Made by a program: the position numbers and the translations under genes. A stretch of DNA of 64,000 nucleotides. It comes from Mongoliitalea lutea (lineage in GTDB: Bacteria > Bacteroidota > Bacteroidia > Cytophagales > Cyclobacteriaceae). Within the stretch, counting starts at the first letter, position 1, and the number at the start of each line of letters is the position of its first letter. Under the pieces are notes generated by a model, which saw only the letters and a program-made list of their open reading frames with translations, was not told the DNA's origin and did not search any database. This document shows positions 52,656 through 61,917 of the stretch, piece after piece. The DNA is taken from positions 124,001-188,000 of the forward strand of contig NZ_BMYF01000005.1 of NCBI RefSeq assembly GCF_014652135.1, read 5' to 3'.

Positions 52656-55600
52656 TTAAAACTGTGCCGCTAAACCTAGATTAAAGAAGTGTGTCTGTGG
52701 AGCAGACCCAATACTCGTGGTCAGGATTTTTCTGTTTGGACCCAAAGTCAACAGATTAGCTCCATTCATATACACATCCATCCCTTTGATAAATGCACCT
52801 CCAAAGAATTTGTCAGCAGGTACACGGTAGGTCACCTGAACCCTCGCCAAATCGAATCTATCGGTACTATACAACCAGAAATCCGAATTTCTAAAGTTAT
52901 TGGCTCCATTGAGGGTTGTCAATCGTGGATAGGTAGCTGTTGCAGCAGTTTCAGGAGTCCAGCGATCTCTTACTACTTCAGAATATTTAGCATCGCCCGC
53001 AATCCAGAAATAAGAGCTATTTCTCATGGCAAAAGCTCCACTTCTCCACATACCTAAGGCGAAGAAGGTAAAGTTTTTCCATTGAGCCGTTACGTTTAAA
53101 CCCATAGTTAATGGAGCACCAAACCAACCTCCCCTTCCTAGGAATACTTCATCCTGAGGAGTGATTCTGCCGTCACCGTTTTGATCGAGGTAGCGAAGAT
53201 CACCTGGCACGACTTCACCAAATATTTGAGTTGGAGACAAACCAATCTGTGCATTGCTTTCGAAGAATCCTAGATTCTGCAAACCCCAGATAGCATCTAT
53301 TGGTCTACCTTCTCTAATCTGGTAGTCATCCAACCAGTTTTCTCCACGTTGCAAAGCTTTGGTAGCATAGTAAGTACCAACCAGTCCTACATTTAAATTA
53401 ACTGCTCCAACTTTTTCCCTTACATTCAAATTGAAATCAAAACCTGTTCGCTGATCGCTATTGTAGTTTTCAAATGGAATAAATGAAGAAACTGGAAACC
53501 CCGTAGTGAAGAAGCTTGGATAGATATCACTTCTTTGTACCAATAAGCCTGTCATGTTACTGATGAATGCAGAACCTGCGAAGAACACCTTATTGTTAAA
53601 GAAGGACCCCTCTACACCGATATTGATTTCCTCTCTTCTCGGAAATCTCATCTCAGGATTTGCCCCCCTTCTGGAAATAGTCGTAATGTTGTTCAAACCA
53701 TCTTTCCAGGTGTAGAACACAGTGCCATCCCCTTGCTGGGTGAATACCTGCTCATACATGTAATAATCCATGATATCCAAATCCGTATGAACGATACCAC
53801 CAGAAACAGACAGCAATAGATTATTGACGACAGAAGAGTTTTTCAGAAAACCTTCATTACTTAATCTCCAACCAAAGGATGCCGTTGGTGAAAAGGCTTG
53901 TCTATTTTGTTCTGGAAGTCTTGCAGAGTGAATAACAGCACCGTTAAATTCTGCTAGGAATCGATTTTGGTAATTGTATCCTAAGTGAATTCCAAGATTT
54001 GCATTGCTTACTCTATGGTACATTTGAGAAACTCCTGTTTGGAATCCTCCTGCAATCAACATAGCAGAAAGCTCGTGTTTGTTATCAATTACAGTATTGT
54101 AATTTAATTGAGCTGACATAGCCATGGTTTGCTGGAAACGGCTACCACTGATATTCTGAGTACGTGTACTGGCATCCTGTCCAAATCTGGTTAAACTTGT
54201 GATTAAATCCTGCCCCGCATAGTTATTCCATTGTGGTTGGAAAACAGCATATTGATTATTAAATGCGAGGGTATATGAAGTTTGATAATCCAAACCAAAT
54301 CTGTAATTGAAAGTCAACCCTTGTGCTATATTTCTCAAATCTGCATTTACCCCTGTATTGAACTGATATTGTCTGCTTGTAAAGACATTAGATCCACCTG
54401 CATAAATATCAGCTATCGGGTTGGTCTGCTCCAATTGAGTTCCTCCTAAAAGGTACTGACCTCCAATGATGTGGCTACTGTTCTGAATGAAATTTTGGGA
54501 AACCAAATCATCTTCTTCAATCATACTGATCGGTACCAAAGGAGAAAATCTATTCGGTCTGATGGTTGCAGCACCTTGCCAGAAATTGGTGTTGACACCT
54601 CTTCCATTATATAGAATAACAGCAGCGTCTGCAAAACCTGAGATATAATCAGTCAGATTCATATCTACATTACCACGAACATTGAAACGCTCATTTCTAT
54701 TTTGAGCTGCTTGGCCAAAATTGAGAAGTGAACCTTCTGACATCATACCCAAGTTGGTGTAATATCTTGCACGATCATTTCCACCCGCAATTTCCATCGT
54801 AGCATCATGTCTGCTGTAGGCTTGCTGTAAGTAATCAGTTGAGTAGAAGTCCAAATTAGGATAGCGATATGGATTTGAACCAGAACCATGATTGAAGATT
54901 TCTTCTTGAGAAAATAAAGGCTGCAATCCATCATTTACCCGAGCTTCATTAAACAAGGTCATGTATTCGGCAGAACCCAAGTACTTAGGGATTTCTCTCG
55001 CTACATGGACACCGGTATTAGCTCTTACATTGATAGTCTGTCTACCAACACTCCCACGCTTGGTGGTAACCATGATCACACCTTTAGCAGCCCGGCTACC
55101 ATATAATGCTACTGCTGAAACGCCTTTCAAGAATGTGATCTGCTCAATTTCTATCGGCATCACACTTCCTGGATCTCTAGGAACACCATCCACAAGCAAT
55201 AAATACTCGTTATTTCCCCAGATATTCCCGTGAAAACCAGGGGCAAATCCTTCCATATTGTCCAATGTCCAAGTGAAATAATTCTTCTCAAACAATTCAG
55301 GCACATTTACATAAGAAATCCCTCCAATCAAGTTTGCTTTATCTTTCGCTTGAAAGGCAGTATTCACTTGTCTTGACTCCCACTCAGGCGTCAGGATGAT
55401 ATCCTCTGTCTGATTTGACAATCTCAATACCTTTGTTTCATACCCTTCGGCTCTGAAAATAATTAGCGCATTTGGAATTATTTGTATGTCGAATGCCCCC
55501 TGAGCATTGGTTGTACCTAAAACTTCCTCGTCATCATTCAAGATTTGCGCGGAAGCTATCGGCACTCCCTTGGTGTCTGTTATCCGTGATTGTATCCGAA

Positions 55601-55685
55601 TGGTTTGTTGTTCTTGAGCATAGACAAATACAGGACTCATCATCAGCATCAAAACCAACATCCAAATTATATTTTTATATTTCAT
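52656..55685 (-). CDS. SusC/RagA-family TonB-dependent transporter (second pair)
   Basis: 1009 residues with a signal ending near VYAQ. A carboxypeptidase-regulatory-like Ig domain (about 28-100) leads to the plug (LLVDGVPRDPGSVMPIEIEQITFLKGVSAVALYGSRAAKG, about 160-205) and then the 22-strand barrel ending in FFNLGLAAQF. The protein imports xylooligosaccharides across the outer membrane with its SusD partner, using TonB energy. It is about 100 residues shorter than the first SusC and lacks its charged N-terminal linker. The usual SusC plug motifs are a little divergent. Confidence 0.96.
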   Translation of the reverse strand: MKYKNIIWMLVLMLMMSPVFVYAQEQQTIRIQSRITDTKGVPIASAQILNDDEEVLGTTNAQGAFDIQIIPNALIIFRAEGYETKVLRLSNQTEDIILTPEWESRQVNTAFQAKDKANLIGGISYVNVPELFEKNYFTWTLDNMEGFAPGFHGNIWGNNEYLLLVDGVPRDPGSVMPIEIEQITFLKGVSAVALYGSRAAKGVIMVTTKRGSVGRQTINVRANTGVHVAREIPKYLGSAEYMTLFNEARVNDGLQPLFSQEEIFNHGSGSNPYRYPNLDFYSTDYLQQAYSRHDATMEIAGGNDRARYYTNLGMMSEGSLLNFGQAAQNRNERFNVRGNVDMNLTDYISGFADAAVILYNGRGVNTNFWQGAATIRPNRFSPLVPISMIEEDDLVSQNFIQNSSHIIGGQYLLGGTQLEQTNPIADIYAGGSNVFTSRQYQFNTGVNADLRNIAQGLTFNYRFGLDYQTSYTLAFNNQYAVFQPQWNNYAGQDLITSLTRFGQDASTRTQNISGSRFQQTMAMSAQLNYNTVIDNKHELSAMLIAGGFQTGVSQMYHRVSNANLGIHLGYNYQNRFLAEFNGAVIHSARLPEQNRQAFSPTASFGWRLSNEGFLKNSSVVNNLLLSVSGGIVHTDLDIMDYYMYEQVFTQQGDGTVFYTWKDGLNNITTISRRGANPEMRFPRREEINIGVEGSFFNNKVFFAGSAFISNMTGLLVQRSDIYPSFFTTGFPVSSFIPFENYNSDQRTGFDFNLNVREKVGAVNLNVGLVGTYYATKALQRGENWLDDYQIREGRPIDAIWGLQNLGFFESNAQIGLSPTQIFGEVVPGDLRYLDQNGDGRITPQDEVFLGRGGWFGAPLTMGLNVTAQWKNFTFFALGMWRSGAFAMRNSSYFWIAGDAKYSEVVRDRWTPETAATATYPRLTTLNGANNFRNSDFWLYSTDRFDLARVQVTYRVPADKFFGGAFIKGMDVYMNGANLLTLGPNRKILTTSIGSAPQTHFFNLGLAAQF

Positions 55686-55717
55686 GAGTGCTTTTTCAAA
55701 ATGTTGAAATTGATTAA

Positions 55718-57631
55718 TTACCAGCCTGGATTTTGTCTGAATTCAGGGTAAAGTGTTACGTCAGAAACCTTCAATGGCAACCAATAATGTCTATCTGCCA
55801 ATGGTCTTTCTACTAGTACCTGTTCTCTCAAGTTTAATACTCGCATCTGCGTAGGATCACCACCTACTTCAGATTCCGGAGCTCTGGTAAATTCAATGGA
55901 CGTTTTCAAATTGTATGGGCGATCAATAAATTGCATCCATCTTCTCTGATCGTTGAATCGATGTCTTTCAAAAGCCAACTCCACAGCACGCTCACGCTTG
56001 ATTTCTTCTAAAAACAAATCAACTGAGGCCGTAAATCTTGGTAAGACATCGGGCATTCCTGCTCTTTGTCTGATCACATTTACCGCATCCACGGCTGTTT
56101 TACTGAAGTTGGTTGATTTACCCATTACAGAATTGTGCCCCATCAATGCTGCCTCTGCATACATCAAATACACATCAGCCAATCTCAAATATGGAACGTT
56201 CAAGTGAAGTGCTGCACCGAAAGCGAATGCATTGTCATAGGCATTAGCAGTCAATGGAACAAACTTTCTATTCACAAAACCTGTAGGACTTCCTGAAACA
56301 GCACCGCGATAGCTACCACCAGTGAAAAGGTTGGCAAATCGGTTATCTTCCTGATTAGGAGGCATGGAACCTTGCACCACCTGCATCCCGTCAAACATGA
56401 TGCTCTTGTAGAAGCGTGGATCTCTTCCTCTAAATGGAAACTCCGGATCGTAACCTGATTCAGGATCTACTTGAGTAATATCAGCAGGAAGTGGTAAGCC
56501 ATTGGCCATACCAAAATATTTGTTAACAAAGTTGGCCGTAGGAACAAACTTCGTCGCATCACCATCTACAATAATGGATGGGAAATACTGCTTGGTAATA
56601 CCCCAGTTAGACTGATCTCCAGACCAATATAAAGAACGGAAAATAGTCTCAGTACCTCCTGAAAGTGCCCAATTTTGTCCCATTGTATAGAATAATCCAT
56701 GCCAACGATCAAAAGGCATCAATGCATATTGTGTCTGACCACTTTCTACCAAATCAAGTAATTCACCAAAGGCTTCAGCAGAACGACGTGCAAAATCCGT
56801 ATTGTAGGTTCGACTACCTGTAGATTCAAGATTCATCAAGGGGCTAGCTGCATATAAAAGGTTTTTACCCAAATAAGCTAGAGCCATAATCTTATTGATC
56901 CTTAATTCATTTCTACCCAAGGTACGTCGACCCGCTACCGTATTATCCCAATTGATAGGTAAAAGGTCCGCAGCTCTTCTCAAGTCAGCAGCTGCTCTTT
57001 CTGCACTTTGATGGTAATTCAATCTACCCTCTCTCAATTGTTCATCTCCAGGTAGCACTCTATCGATATATGGTAATCCTCCCACATGTTGGAATAACAT
57101 GAAGTGGAACCACCCTCTGAAGAATAACAATTGACCCTCAATCAAGGCACGCTCTTCATCTGTGGCATCCGTCATACGGTGAAGATTCTCCAAGCCTTGA
57201 TTAGCTTTTCGAATACCATACCAAGCCAAAGGCCATAATCCTTTGGTATGTGGATTATCGTTGGTATTTGCAGACCATCGGTCCATCCAGCTTGCCTGTC
57301 CACCATGGCCAGAATGTTCTACCTGCCAGGCCCAGAAGTTTCCTCTATCAAAAGCAAAGGTTACGTGGAAACTACCCGCTGCGGACACCATTTCATCATC
57401 TCCCCAATTCCAAGAAGCTGTCCAGTAATTGGTGGTAAAATTTGGAATACAATGGTATAATTCTTCGGTAAAACCTTGGAAATTTTGAAAATTCAAGAAA
57501 GCAATTTCCTCAGAGATTACAGACTCAGGAGTTCTTTCTAAGTAGTCCAAACAAGAAGTTGAGCTTACCACTACAAGCACAGCAGCGGCAAGTATATTGA
57601 TTTTAGTTTTTATATAATTTAAAGCTTTCAT
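55718..57631 (-). CDS. SusD/RagB-family lipoprotein (first pair)
   Basis: 637 residues. The signal is followed by the lipobox VSSTSC (Cys27). It carries the SusD hallmarks: EGQLLFFRGWFHFMLFQHVGG (about 165-185), LRLADVYLMYAEAALMG (about 505-521) and IKRERAVELAFERHRFNDQRRW (about 570-590), ending QNPGW. It is 13 bases downstream of the first SusC. It would bind xylan oligosaccharides at the cell surface. It shares limited identity with the second SusD, so the pairs may prefer different oligosaccharides. Confidence 0.96.
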   Translation of the reverse strand: MKALNYIKTKINILAAAVLVVVSSTSCLDYLERTPESVISEEIAFLNFQNFQGFTEELYHCIPNFTTNYWTASWNWGDDEMVSAAGSFHVTFAFDRGNFWAWQVEHSGHGGQASWMDRWSANTNDNPHTKGLWPLAWYGIRKANQGLENLHRMTDATDEERALIEGQLLFFRGWFHFMLFQHVGGLPYIDRVLPGDEQLREGRLNYHQSAERAAADLRRAADLLPINWDNTVAGRRTLGRNELRINKIMALAYLGKNLLYAASPLMNLESTGSRTYNTDFARRSAEAFGELLDLVESGQTQYALMPFDRWHGLFYTMGQNWALSGGTETIFRSLYWSGDQSNWGITKQYFPSIIVDGDATKFVPTANFVNKYFGMANGLPLPADITQVDPESGYDPEFPFRGRDPRFYKSIMFDGMQVVQGSMPPNQEDNRFANLFTGGSYRGAVSGSPTGFVNRKFVPLTANAYDNAFAFGAALHLNVPYLRLADVYLMYAEAALMGHNSVMGKSTNFSKTAVDAVNVIRQRAGMPDVLPRFTASVDLFLEEIKRERAVELAFERHRFNDQRRWMQFIDRPYNLKTSIEFTRAPESEVGGDPTQMRVLNLREQVLVERPLADRHYWLPLKVSDVTLYPEFRQNPGW

Positions 57632-57644
57632 AGCAAATCAATTG

Positions 57645-60600
57645 TTAGAATGACATCATTAAACCAAGGTTTACCCTTCTCATCATCGGGTAAGCCCCCT
57701 CCCAAGCAGCACCTGTTCCAAAATTTGATTCTCTATCATCAGGCATTTGACTCCATACCCAAAGATTATTACCATTCATAAAGATCCTTAATCCTCCCAT
57801 ACCGAGCTTTCTCGCACGTGCAACAGGCAAATTATAAGCTATCTCAGCATTTTGTAATCTTAAGAATGAACCATCATATAAATATCTCGCTCCATAGTAG
57901 TAGGAAACTGGAGTCAACCATACTGGAAGTGGGCTATCCGCATTTGGATTGTCTCTAGACCAGTAAGTACCTTCATCATATACCAGGTTACGCTGACCAT
58001 CCAGGTTGGTGAATGGAATACTTCTCGTCACATTCGTAACACCATAAAACTGCATAAAGAAGGATAAACCTTTGTACTCGAAGCCAATATTGGTATTGAA
58101 GGTATTTTGTGGGATATTGGAAAATCCATAAGGCGCCACATCAAATGCATCAATCACACCGTCACCATTAAAATCCAAGATTTGGAAACCTCCTGGAAGC
58201 TTTCCTCCATTGTTGGTATCATGTGGTGTGGTTGCAAAAACCTCATCCCAAGTATTTACAAAGCCACTATGGATATGAGATCTAGCTTGACCTAACTGGA
58301 AACCTGCTTGTTTTTGATATGCCGGTAAAAACATCGGATCATCTCTATTGATGACTACATCCACTGCTCTTGTGATAGCAAAATCAGCCCACAATCTCAC
58401 TCCGTTATTCAAGATTTTGTTGAGCCTCAATTCAATCTCATAACCGGTAGTCTGTACTCTACCCAAGTTGGCCGCCGGAGGCTGAGCTCCAAAGTAACTT
58501 GGTACTGATCGATCACCTGCCATCAAGATATCCACTCGGTTATCTCTAAAGATATCAACACTACCATCGATTAGTCCTTGGAAGAGACTGAACTCCGTTT
58601 TCAAGTTATACTTATACACGGTTTCCCAACGTACATTTGGATTTCCCAATACTGTCTCTCTATACCAAGTAAATGGACTGAAATCATCTCTCCATCCAAA
58701 GGATGCCATTCTTGATGCTCCACCAAAAGCCCATTGATTCATAAAAAGGAATCTACCTCCGATGTTATCATCCCCAACTTCACCATAAGATGCAGTTACT
58801 TTCAGAAAGTCAATGGCGGAGATTTGCTTCATGAAGTTTTCCTCAGAAATCACCCACCCAAGACCTCCAGAGGAGAAGAAAGCAAATCGATAGTTTACAC
58901 CAAACTTCTCAGAACCGTTGTAAGCACCGTTGTACTCTGCGAGGTATTTGTTTTTGTAGTTATAGACAGTTCTAAATACCCAGTCTTCCCGGTAACTTGG
59001 AATAACGCTACCAATTGCATCTTCTTGTCTCATCACCAATCCCATCGCGTTGACATTGTGATTGTCCGCAATTGTGGTGTTGTAATTCAACTGGGCTTGG
59101 TAGAATAATCTTCTTTGAGGACCTCGAATGGTACCACCATCGATAGTACCTCCTTGAGTAGTCCAAGCAATCGGTTGGAAAAAGTCGAAGTTACTGTTAT
59201 CGAAGTTATTTCTTAGATTGACACGACCTGTAACAGGATCAATCCACATCTCTTCAGTATTGTTAAATAAATCATTGACACCTCTTCCGATTTCAGTAAA
59301 GGTATTATCCAATGCTACAGTACCTCTAAAGTTTAACCCTTTAATGATGCTGCTCAAATCCTGCTCCAATACTAGATTGGTAGACAAACTGGTAGTGGTT
59401 GTATTTTCAATACCACCAATTGCCAATACTCTGGCTGAATTGATCGCTCCAAAGTCATCCAATGGGAAATATCCCCAAAGCCCATTAGAGTATCTCGGCA
59501 TAAATGCATCCGGTGGGTTTCTAAAGGCCGCTCTCCAGAAGTTCGCACTGTTTGCTCCATTCCATGGAGTTTTTCTTACCCCATATATACCACCCAAGTT
59601 TACTTTTAATAAAGTAGAGGATGTTAATTGGAAATCTAGGTTATTTCTGAAATTGAGACGGTTGAAATTGTAGCCAGGCTGATAGCCTCTGCCATTATCA
59701 AATTCTCGGAACAAGTCACCTTCATTTTGGAAATCAAAGGCCGCAAAATACTTCGTTAATTTTGTACCACCTGTTATGGACAAGTTGGCATTGTAAGCCA
59801 TTGCGTAATCCTTGAAGAGGTAATTTTGCCAATCAACATTTGGATATCGCTCAGCTTCTTCTAGGCTGCCAGGAGTTCTATACAACTGTCTGATCTCTTG
59901 AGGGATCATTTGCGACCATGCCTGCGGACTCACTGAAAGCTCTCTTTCGATAGCTAAATTTCTGATTCCAATCGCATCGTAGGCATCCATCTTGCCTGGA
60001 AGCTTGGAAGGTGACTTAACAGTTGTATTTACTCTTGCTACAATCTCTGCTTTCCCTTCTTTTCCTCTTTTGGTAGTCACGATAATTACACCATTAGCAC
60101 CTCTGGAACCAAATACAGCTGTAGCAGAAGCATCCTTCAACACGGAAATGGATTCAACAGAACCAATATCCATATTGTTAAAAAATTCCGGTCTTTCTAC
60201 CCCATCCACTAAAATCAATGGACCATTTCCGTTCCATGTGTTGTTACCACGGATAACTATTTGAGGTTGCTCATCTCCAGGTGCACCGCCACTTTGTACA
60301 GCAATTAAGCCGGGTAGATTTCCCTGAAGCGCCTGACCAAGGTTAGAAACACCACCTGTACGCTGAAGTACTTCTCCGCTAGTTTGGGATACGGCACCAA
60401 TTAACGTTTCTCTTCTTTGCTCACCATAACCGATGACCACAAATTCTTCCAAGGAAGTTTGAGACTCAGAAATGGCAATGTTATAAACAGTTTTACCTGC
60501 CTCTACCAATACTTCCACGGATTTGAAACCAATAAAACTGATGACTAAAATCTCTCCTGGTTGTGCATCTAGTCTAAAATCACCATTTACTCCAGTTGCC

Positions 60601-61001
60601 ACTCCTCTTGAGGTCCCTTTAATGAGGACTGTTACTCCTGGAATTGGCATACCGTCAGCCGCATCAGTTACTACACCTCTGATTTCTTGAAATTTTTCAT
60701 CAGATACAGCGCTTGTTGCATTTTTAGCAACTCCATTTTTTTGCTTCTTTTCTTTCCGTTCGGAAGTTTTGGCAGAAGCATCGTCTTTTTCTTTAGACTC
60801 TTCATTGTTCTTGTTGATTTCGGAAGCTTCCAGATTGTCCGGGACTCCATGATTAATCAACGCTTCCAAGTACTTTTCATCTGTAAGTGATGCTACAGTA
60901 GCATTCGTTTGCGAAATCGCCAAAAAGAATACTGACCACAGCAACATCAAAGATGTTTTCCATTGGAAGTTAAAACATAGCCTTAGTAATTTTTTAATCA
61001 T
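57645..61001 (-). CDS. SusC/RagA-family TonB-dependent transporter (first pair)
   Basis: 1118 residues; the signal/hydrophobic segment is TSLMLLWSVFFLAISQ, after a 15-residue leader. Residues about 60-100 are an unusual Lys/Glu/Asn-rich linker (NKNNEESKEKDDASAK, then KEKKQKNG). Then come the Ig-like regulatory domain (IRGVVTDAADGMPIPGVTVL, about 108-185), the TonB-box-like segment (EEFVVIGYGEQ) and the plug with LVDGVERPEFFNNMDIGSVESISVLKDASATAVFGSRGANG. The barrel ends in LGLMMSF. It heads the longest minus-strand operon and has an operator 298 bases upstream. Confidence 0.97.
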   Translation of the reverse strand: MIKKLLRLCFNFQWKTSLMLLWSVFFLAISQTNATVASLTDEKYLEALINHGVPDNLEASEINKNNEESKEKDDASAKTSERKEKKQKNGVAKNATSAVSDEKFQEIRGVVTDAADGMPIPGVTVLIKGTSRGVATGVNGDFRLDAQPGEILVISFIGFKSVEVLVEAGKTVYNIAISESQTSLEEFVVIGYGEQRRETLIGAVSQTSGEVLQRTGGVSNLGQALQGNLPGLIAVQSGGAPGDEQPQIVIRGNNTWNGNGPLILVDGVERPEFFNNMDIGSVESISVLKDASATAVFGSRGANGVIIVTTKRGKEGKAEIVARVNTTVKSPSKLPGKMDAYDAIGIRNLAIERELSVSPQAWSQMIPQEIRQLYRTPGSLEEAERYPNVDWQNYLFKDYAMAYNANLSITGGTKLTKYFAAFDFQNEGDLFREFDNGRGYQPGYNFNRLNFRNNLDFQLTSSTLLKVNLGGIYGVRKTPWNGANSANFWRAAFRNPPDAFMPRYSNGLWGYFPLDDFGAINSARVLAIGGIENTTTTSLSTNLVLEQDLSSIIKGLNFRGTVALDNTFTEIGRGVNDLFNNTEEMWIDPVTGRVNLRNNFDNSNFDFFQPIAWTTQGGTIDGGTIRGPQRRLFYQAQLNYNTTIADNHNVNAMGLVMRQEDAIGSVIPSYREDWVFRTVYNYKNKYLAEYNGAYNGSEKFGVNYRFAFFSSGGLGWVISEENFMKQISAIDFLKVTASYGEVGDDNIGGRFLFMNQWAFGGASRMASFGWRDDFSPFTWYRETVLGNPNVRWETVYKYNLKTEFSLFQGLIDGSVDIFRDNRVDILMAGDRSVPSYFGAQPPAANLGRVQTTGYEIELRLNKILNNGVRLWADFAITRAVDVVINRDDPMFLPAYQKQAGFQLGQARSHIHSGFVNTWDEVFATTPHDTNNGGKLPGGFQILDFNGDGVIDAFDVAPYGFSNIPQNTFNTNIGFEYKGLSFFMQFYGVTNVTRSIPFTNLDGQRNLVYDEGTYWSRDNPNADSPLPVWLTPVSYYYGARYLYDGSFLRLQNAEIAYNLPVARARKLGMGGLRIFMNGNNLWVWSQMPDDRESNFGTGAAWEGAYPMMRRVNLGLMMSF

Positions 61002-61917
61002 AAAATTGTTAAGGTTAAATTAGGTTTGAATGAATTAATTGGATCGCTGGAGTATTTCCAGCAGAAAGTTTAGAATCCTCCTCTTTTAAGGAGACTTGCC
61101 GAGTATAATCATAATACATTGTGTTTGTTGTTTTAGATTTTATTGATTGATTCCTTTTATTATTAGCATTTAAAAAAAATGAGGAACAGCGCAATCTAAA
61201 ACCCATGAAAAAACTATTTGACCTATTCCAAGCATTGCTGCTCGTTGACAAAAACTTTACACAATGTACTTCGAAACCACCATTATTTAGATGCGGTTCG
61301 AAATCGATTGCATGAAAAGATACTTTTGACTCGAATAGGTTACTCATATTAATCTTGGGTTTATGCTAATCCACTGTTTAAATATAGAATTTCATATTTA
61401 AAAAATAAAAATGTAAAAAAATCTCAACTACCTCATTTTCAATATTTTAAATTACCCATTGCGTTTACGAAAATTGAAAAAAAAAGAGAAAAAACCTTAA
61501 TTCTGCAAAAATGAAGGCATTTTAGCTCTCTTTTTAAAAAAATCCATGTTACGCTTAGATAAAACCATTGATTATCAGGTATTTATATGTTTTTCAACAT
61601 CATTTTTTTTTAATTAAAAAAAGCACAAATGTTTGTTTTTCAAAAACATACATTCAAAATCACCTTTAGGCATCCGAAAACACAGAAAAGAATATGGGAA
61701 AATCCTCCAAATGCAAATGTTTACAGCATATAAATGTTCATTTCGCTTATCTTGCAACTGGTTTTGAAAACTCAGCATTACCATATTTTCAAGCAATAAC
61801 TACAGAAAAGAAACACTAAAAGCCGATTAATTATATCAATACCCATAAGGAAAAAAGATCTGTAGAAAAAGCACTGAAAAGTACTCAAAATCAACGTCTA
61901 TTTCGTTTGATTTAGAA
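61002..61917. other. Long AT-rich leader/control region of the SusC operon
   Basis: About 916 bases without a convincing gene. Two minus-strand frames here (61015-61347 and 61614-61796) have no family likeness and atypical composition. The part near 61299-61312 holds a LacI-type operator. An inverted repeat, TTTAAATAT (61377-61385) with ATATTTAAA (61394-61402), lies just upstream of it. The segment 61430-61620 is very AT-rich with A and T runs. The operator position implies a 5' leader of up to about 300 bases if it overlaps the promoter. I could not pick out a clear TAnnTTTG promoter box. Confidence 0.55.
61299..61312. promoter_or_regulatory. LacI-type operator upstream of the SusC operon
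   Basis: CGAAATCGATTGCA, which reads TGCAATCGATTTCG on the minus strand. It is the same motif as at 18146, 18264 and 63963 with one change at the last position. It lies 298 bases before the SusC start codon, on the strand side that controls the 33-kb minus-strand array. Confidence 0.65.

Noticed and set aside
61015-61347. Minus-strand 110-residue frame in the SusC leader
   Set aside because: No signal, domain or family likeness; it covers the operator and ends close to the SusC start, so it is more likely untranslated leader.
61614-61796. 60-residue frame in AT-rich DNA
   Set aside because: Composition is that of random AT-rich DNA and no homology is recognisable.
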